Assembly (NCBI RefSeq): GCF_000296405.1
Contig: NZ_JH815193.1
Location: 163,396-199,201, forward strand
Reading direction: 5' to 3'
DNA from: Corynebacterium otitidis ATCC 51513
Lineage (GTDB): Bacteria > Actinomycetota > Actinomycetes > Mycobacteriales > Mycobacteriaceae
Length of the DNA stretch: 35,806 nucleotides
The position numbers were made by a program, and so were the translations under genes. Positions 34,421 through 35,806 of the stretch are shown one piece after another. The notes below the pieces were generated by a model, which was not told where the DNA came from, did not search any database, and worked only from the letters and a program-made list of their open reading frames with translations. Positions within the stretch are counted from its first letter, which is position 1. Every line of letters begins with the position of its first letter.

Positions 34421-35764
34421 CTAGCGGGCCCGGCCGCGCACGATGCGCCGCAGCGCGGCGAGCATCTTGGCCGTGGCCTTCTCCCGGCCGTGCTCGCCGG
34501 GGCGGTAGTAGTCGCGCCCCACCAGCCCGTCGGGTGGGTACTGCTGGGCGAGCACGCCGCGCGGGTCGTCGTGCGGGTAGCGGTAGCCCACCGCGTTGCC
34601 CTGGCGTTTCGCGCCGGCGTAGTGCCCGTCGCGCAGGTGCGCCGGCACCGGCTCCGCCGCCCCGGAGCGCACGTCGCTAAGGGCCTCGTCGATCGCGGTG
34701 ATCACCGAGTTCGACTTCGGGGCGGTCGCGATGTGGATGGTGGCCTGCGCGAGCGCGAGCCGACCCTCGGGCATCCCGATAAACGCGACGGCGTGCGCCG
34801 CGGCGACCGCGACCCGAAGTGCCTCCGGGTCGGCCATGCCGACGTCCTCGCTGGCGTGGATGACGAGCCTTCGGGCGATGAAGCGCGGGTCCTCGCCGGC
34901 GTCGATCATGCGGGCGAGGTAGTGCAGCGCGGCGTCCGGGTCGGAGCCGCGCATCGACTTGATAAACGCGCTGGTGATGTCGTAGTGCTGGTCGCCGTCG
35001 CGGTCGTAGCGCGCCACCGCACGGTCGATATTCGCCGAGACCGTCTCCGAGGTGACGACCTCGCCGTCGCCCACCGCGGAGGCCGCCGCCTCGAGGTAGG
35101 TCAGGGCGCGCCGGGCGTCCCCGCCGGCGAGGCGCACGAGGTCGGCCCTCGCCTCGTCGTCGAGCCGCACCCGGCCGGCCAGCCCCCGCTCGTCGTTAAC
35201 GGCCCGGTCGATGAGCGCGGCGATGTCGTCCTCGCCGAGCGGCTTGAGCTCGAGGAGCAGGGAGCGCGAAAGCAGCGGCGCCACGACGGAGAACGACGGG
35301 TTCTCGGTGGTCGCGGCGACGAGCAGCACGGTCTGGTCCTCGACCGCGGCGAGCAGCGCGTCCTGCTGCGTCTTGGAAAAGCGGTGCACCTCGTCGATGA
35401 AGAGCACGGTGCGGGTGCCCTGGGTGAGGCGGCGCCTGGCGTCGGCGATGACCTCGCGGACCTGCTTAACGCCGGCGCTGAGCGCGGAGAGCCCGACAAA
35501 CCGCGAGCCCGCCGCGGAACTGATGAGCGAGGCGATCGTCGTCTTTCCGGTGCCGGGCGGGCCGTGGAGGATGACTGAGGACTGCCCGGAGCCCTCCACG
35601 AGGCGGCGCAGCGGGCGGCCCTCGGCGAGCAGGTGCTCCTGGCCGAGCACCTCGTCGAGGCTGCGGGGCCGCATCCGCGCCGCGAGCGGCGCGCCCGGGT
35701 CGACCCGCGGGCCCGGGTTGTCCTGCGGCTCACCGGCGGAGTCGCCGAAGAGCGCGTCCTGCAT
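34421..35764 (-). CDS. rarA: Replication-associated recombination protein A (MgsA/RarA ATPase)
   Basis: RarA is an AAA+ ATPase related to clamp loaders that acts at stalled forks. The 447-residue protein contains [20 protein letters not shown], Walker [16 protein letters not shown], Walker [21 protein letters not shown], the sensor [19 protein letters not shown], and the C-terminal tetramerisation region ([40 protein letters not shown]). The ATG at 35764 follows GGGAGGG at about six bases. The gene is complete. The 156-bp gap to alaS carries the alaS promoter. Confidence 0.96.
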   Translation of the reverse strand: MQDALFGDSAGEPQDNPGPRVDPGAPLAARMRPRSLDEVLGQEHLLAEGRPLRRLVEGSGQSSVILHGPPGTGKTTIASLISSAAGSRFVGLSALSAGVKQVREVIADARRRLTQGTRTVLFIDEVHRFSKTQQDALLAAVEDQTVLLVAATTENPSFSVVAPLLSRSLLLELKPLGEDDIAALIDRAVNDERGLAGRVRLDDEARADLVRLAGGDARRALTYLEAAASAVGDGEVVTSETVSANIDRAVARYDRDGDQHYDITSAFIKSMRGSDPDAALHYLARMIDAGEDPRFIARRLVIHASEDVGMADPEALRVAVAAAHAVAFIGMPEGRLALAQATIHIATAPKSNSVITAIDEALSDVRSGAAEPVPAHLRDGHYAGAKRQGNAVGYRYPHDDPRGVLAQQYPPDGLVGRDYYRPGEHGREKATAKMLAALRRIVRGRAR

Positions 35765-35806
35765 CGCTTCGCCCTCCCGCTTCGTTGAACTCGTGTGCCT
35801 GCCGGT

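Overview
The window is about 36 kb of very GC-rich DNA, roughly 70% or more G+C by eye. Gene order and protein content point strongly to the genus Corynebacterium: a mihF-type integration host factor beside gmk, the rpoZ/coaBC/metK/priA/fmt block, the pyrC-carA-carB-pyrF block, the alaS-ruvX-mltG-aroE-aroC-aroK/B-aroQ-pepQ-efp-nusB block, and a perfect copy of the McbR motif known upstream of C. glutamicum metK. The species cannot be named from the sequence. Almost all genes lie on the minus strand, so the order below follows rising coordinates, the reverse of transcription.

Region 1 (1-3480): the 5' end of rsmB, then fmt. Next come a small three-helix membrane protein, a 5'-truncated HmuV-like ABC ATPase remnant, and a plus-strand AAA+ ATPase with a C-terminal winged-helix-like region. 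Four 16-17 bp repeats phased at exactly 28 bp precede the ATPase. The def gene usually found near fmt/priA is not here.

Region 2 (3481-9860): priA (actinobacterial type without helicase motifs), metK, coaBC, rpoZ, gmk and mihF. The region upstream of metK holds an McbR-type operator inside a predicted promoter spacer and a second 18-bp palindrome next to it.

Region 3 (10113-16977): a pyrimidine operon, pyrC-carA-carB-pyrF, with junctions that touch, overlap or leave at most a few bases. It is preceded by a 45-codon arginine-rich ORF with a strong ribosome binding site, whose stop overlaps the pyrC GTG and which contains three GC hairpins. pyrR and pyrB are not upstream of pyrC.

Region 4 (17162-20411): two overlapping plus-strand genes (a TIGR01777-type SRPBCC/epimerase fusion and a YdeI-like protein), a small membrane protein, and a convergent 3-hydroxyacyl-CoA-dehydrogenase-like gene. 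That last gene has no normal start codon in frame and an altered dinucleotide-binding glycine motif.

Region 5 (20592-31421): nusB, efp, pepQ and aroQ, a fused shikimate kinase/3-dehydroquinate synthase ORF (aroKB), aroC, a two-gene membrane-protein cassette (DUF5058-like pair) with its own promoter and palindrome, a prepilin peptidase, aroE, mltG and ruvX. Five shikimate-pathway activities are encoded here: AroQ, AroB, AroK, AroE and AroC.

Region 6 (31589-35764): alaS and rarA.

Most of the window is conserved housekeeping sequence. The parts most worth a second look are the phased repeat array with its ATPase, the pyrC leader ORF, the metK operator pair, the anomalous dehydrogenase and the membrane cassette inside the aro cluster.
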